This document shows, piece by piece, positions 6,217-7,032 of a stretch of DNA of 7,032 nucleotides. Under the pieces are notes generated by a model. The model was not told where the DNA came from, did no database searches, and saw only the letters and a list, made by a program, of their open reading frames with translations. Source of the DNA: Anaerolineae bacterium (GTDB lineage: Bacteria > Chloroflexota > Anaerolineae > Aggregatilineales > Phototrophicaceae). The stretch spans positions 1-7,032 of the forward strand of contig WGEI01000385.1 in assembly GCA_015492875.1 (NCBI GenBank). Reading direction: 5' to 3'. Each line of letters starts with the position of its first letter. Position 1 is the stretch's first letter. The position numbers and the translations under genes were made by a program.

Positions 6217-6242
6217 GCTACGTGGGGGAACTACGTCGTAGC
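6217..6242. repeat. Nested inverted and direct repeats (CTACGT/CGTAGC)
   Basis: GCTACG (6217-6222) pairs with CGTAGC (6237-6242) across 14 nt. CTACGT is also directly repeated at 6218-6223 and 6231-6236, and CTACG-T-CGTAG at 6231-6241 is a self-contained 11-bp palindrome. The three overlapping symmetries suggest a protein-binding site or an RNA stem. Chance cannot be excluded. Confidence 0.35.
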
Positions 6243-6390
6243 CAATCTAAAATCATTGTAACATAGAAAGTTTCCGATGAGCGCAGTTGCTCTTGTGCAA
6301 CTTATCACAAAATGGGCACTTGCACAGTGTTTTTCCGTTGGCTTCGGCATTTTTAGACGATAGCCCTCTCTGCTTTAGGGCGCGGTGGCG

Positions 6391-6399
6391 TGCTATAAT
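6391..6399 (+). promoter_or_regulatory. asnS promoter (extended -10)
   Basis: TGCTATAAT is a perfect extended -10 element. Transcription would start near 6406 and give a 5' leader of about 46 nt. The -35 position (6371-6376, TGCTTT) is poor, as allowed for extended -10 promoters. It falls in the loop of the inverted repeat GCCCT/AGGGC (6363-6381). The leader is too short for a T-box. Confidence 0.65.
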
Positions 6400-6451
6400 C
6401 GCTATGTTCGTAACAGTAGAGACTTTGTCATGAGTTTAAGGATAGTGAATC

Positions 6452-7032
6452 GTGGCGACACCAATACGCATTGAAGACATCGCCCAATACGATGGCCAGG
6501 AAGTGGTGCTTCGGGGTTGGGTATATAACAAGACCGGCAAGGGCAAACTGCACTTCGTCCAATTGCGCGATGGCACCGGCTTTGTGCAATGTGTGGCTTT
6601 CAAAAAAGATATGGACGAGGCCGCGTTCGAAACGGTCAAAGGCCTCACGCAAGAGGCGTCGGTCATTATCACCGGCACAGTTCGCAAGGACGAACGCGCC
6701 CCCGGACTCCCCGGCGGTTATGAAGTGGGCATCAGCAACATCGAAGTTATCCAACTTACAGAAGATTATCCCATCACCCCGAAAGAGCACGGTGTGGACT
6801 TCCTGATGGATCATCGCCATCTATGGGTGCGTTCCCGCCGCCAATGGGCGATTTTGCGCATCCGCGCCACCATCGTTCATGCCCTGCGCAACTGGCTAGA
6901 CGACCACGGCTTTTTGCTGGTGGATACGCCCATCATCACGCCCGCCGCTGGGGAAGAGACAACGACCCTGTTTGAAATTGACTACTTTGGCGAAAAGGCC
7001 TTCCTCGCCCAAACTGGCCAGCTTTATAACGA
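6452..7032 (+). CDS. asnS: Asparaginyl-tRNA synthetase, N-terminal part (runs off the window)
   Basis: AsnRS is a class IIb synthetase that charges tRNA-Asn in the cytosol. The 193 codons present cover the N-terminal OB-fold anticodon-binding domain: RGWV at 21-24, HFVQLRDGTG at 34-43, and the VIITGTV strand further on. They then enter the class II catalytic core, with HLWVRSRRQWAILRIRA, motif 1 around VDTPIITP, and the AsnRS-type TTTLFEIDYFGEKAFLAQTGQLYN block that binds the substrate amino acid. This block separates AsnRS from AspRS and LysRS. The usual 'EGTTTLFE' reads EETTTLFE. The start is GTG 6452: an in-frame stop lies just upstream at 6446-6448 and AAGGA at 6438-6442 is 9 nt away. Motifs 2 and 3 are beyond the window. 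A dedicated AsnRS implies direct charging, though the amidotransferase route could coexist. Confidence 0.95.
   Translation, partial: MATPIRIEDIAQYDGQEVVLRGWVYNKTGKGKLHFVQLRDGTGFVQCVAFKKDMDEAAFETVKGLTQEASVIITGTVRKDERAPGLPGGYEVGISNIEVIQLTEDYPITPKEHGVDFLMDHRHLWVRSRRQWAILRIRATIVHALRNWLDDHGFLLVDTPIITPAAGEETTTLFEIDYFGEKAFLAQTGQLYN

Larger units (their letters stand above)
6049..6451. other. 403-bp divergent non-coding region upstream of asnS
   Basis: No convincing gene is seen on either strand; the short reading frames here lack ribosome sites and recognisable sequence. The region holds the asnS promoter near 6391-6399. It also has several dyads: 6140-6157, 6217-6242, a 7-bp pair TGTGCAA/TTGCACA at 6294-6300 and 6320-6326, and GCCCT/AGGGC at 6363-6367 and 6377-6381. 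I see no tRNA, T-box specifier or known riboswitch pattern. It is unusually long for this gene-dense window, so a small RNA or decayed gene is possible but not shown. Confidence 0.6.

Noticed and set aside
6316..6334. CACT-TGCAC-AGTG followed by TTTTT as an intrinsic terminator
   Set aside because: A 4-bp stem is too weak, and no plus-strand gene ends upstream that would need it.
6430..6474. A 14-codon reading frame with two Asn codons overlapping the asnS start, as a possible attenuation leader peptide
   Set aside because: It has no good ribosome site, only two Asn codons, no terminator/antiterminator pair and it overlaps the asnS start, so coincidence is more likely.
6428..6820. Minus-strand 130-codon frame opposite asnS
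   Set aside because: It is antisense to the well-conserved OB-fold domain of AsnRS and has no recognisable motif.
1..7032. CRISPR array, tRNA, rRNA or insertion sequence
   Set aside because: No regularly spaced repeats, cloverleaf, rRNA-like segment or transposase is visible; the only transposon-like sequence is the terminal adapter.

Overview
This window is bacterial chromosomal DNA of roughly 50% GC with densely packed genes on both strands. The mix of genes (asnS, mutY with a C-terminal Nudix domain, a TRPM-type SLOG protein, a TPR membrane protein, and small unknown proteins with an 'ALDEGW…YHFTL' core) suggests Chloroflexota, perhaps Anaerolineae. No rRNA or other marker confirms this, so the taxonomy is an inference. 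The first 19 bases are not genomic. They match the Tn5/Nextera mosaic-end adapter exactly, so the left edge is an untrimmed read or contig end.

Layout, left to right. (1) Minus strand, 20-1017: the adenine glycosylase gene mutY, missing its C-terminal end at the contig edge. (2) A short divergent intergenic region, 1018-1105, with a perfect 11-bp inverted repeat. (3) Plus strand, 1106-3222: a tight two-gene unit. Its first protein resembles the N-terminal SLOG (melastatin-homology) ligand-sensing domain of TRPM channels. Its second is a signal-peptide or anchor, single-TM, coiled-coil, TPR protein. A strong Shine-Dalgarno overlapping the first stop codon links them. (4) Plus strand, 3347-4225: a class I SAM-dependent methyltransferase, probably with its own extended -10 promoter. 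(5) Plus strand, about 4334-5128: a ChbG/HpnK (YdjC) family carbohydrate deacetylase-like protein. (6) Minus strand, 5240-5551 and 5749-6048: two small paralogous proteins of unknown function, separated by 197 bp. (7) 6049-6451: a 403-bp divergent non-coding region with several dyad symmetries and a clear extended -10 promoter. (8) Plus strand, 6452 to the end: the first 193 codons of asparaginyl-tRNA synthetase.

The best candidate for an undescribed system is the SLOG plus TM-TPR pair. It looks like a cytosolic nucleotide-type ligand sensor encoded with a membrane-anchored scaffold, a split analogue of the 'SLOG sensor attached to a membrane protein' plan of TRPM channels. The duplicated small proteins are the second most interesting item. 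The methyltransferase and the ChbG-like deacetylase are adjacent but have no clear shared pathway.
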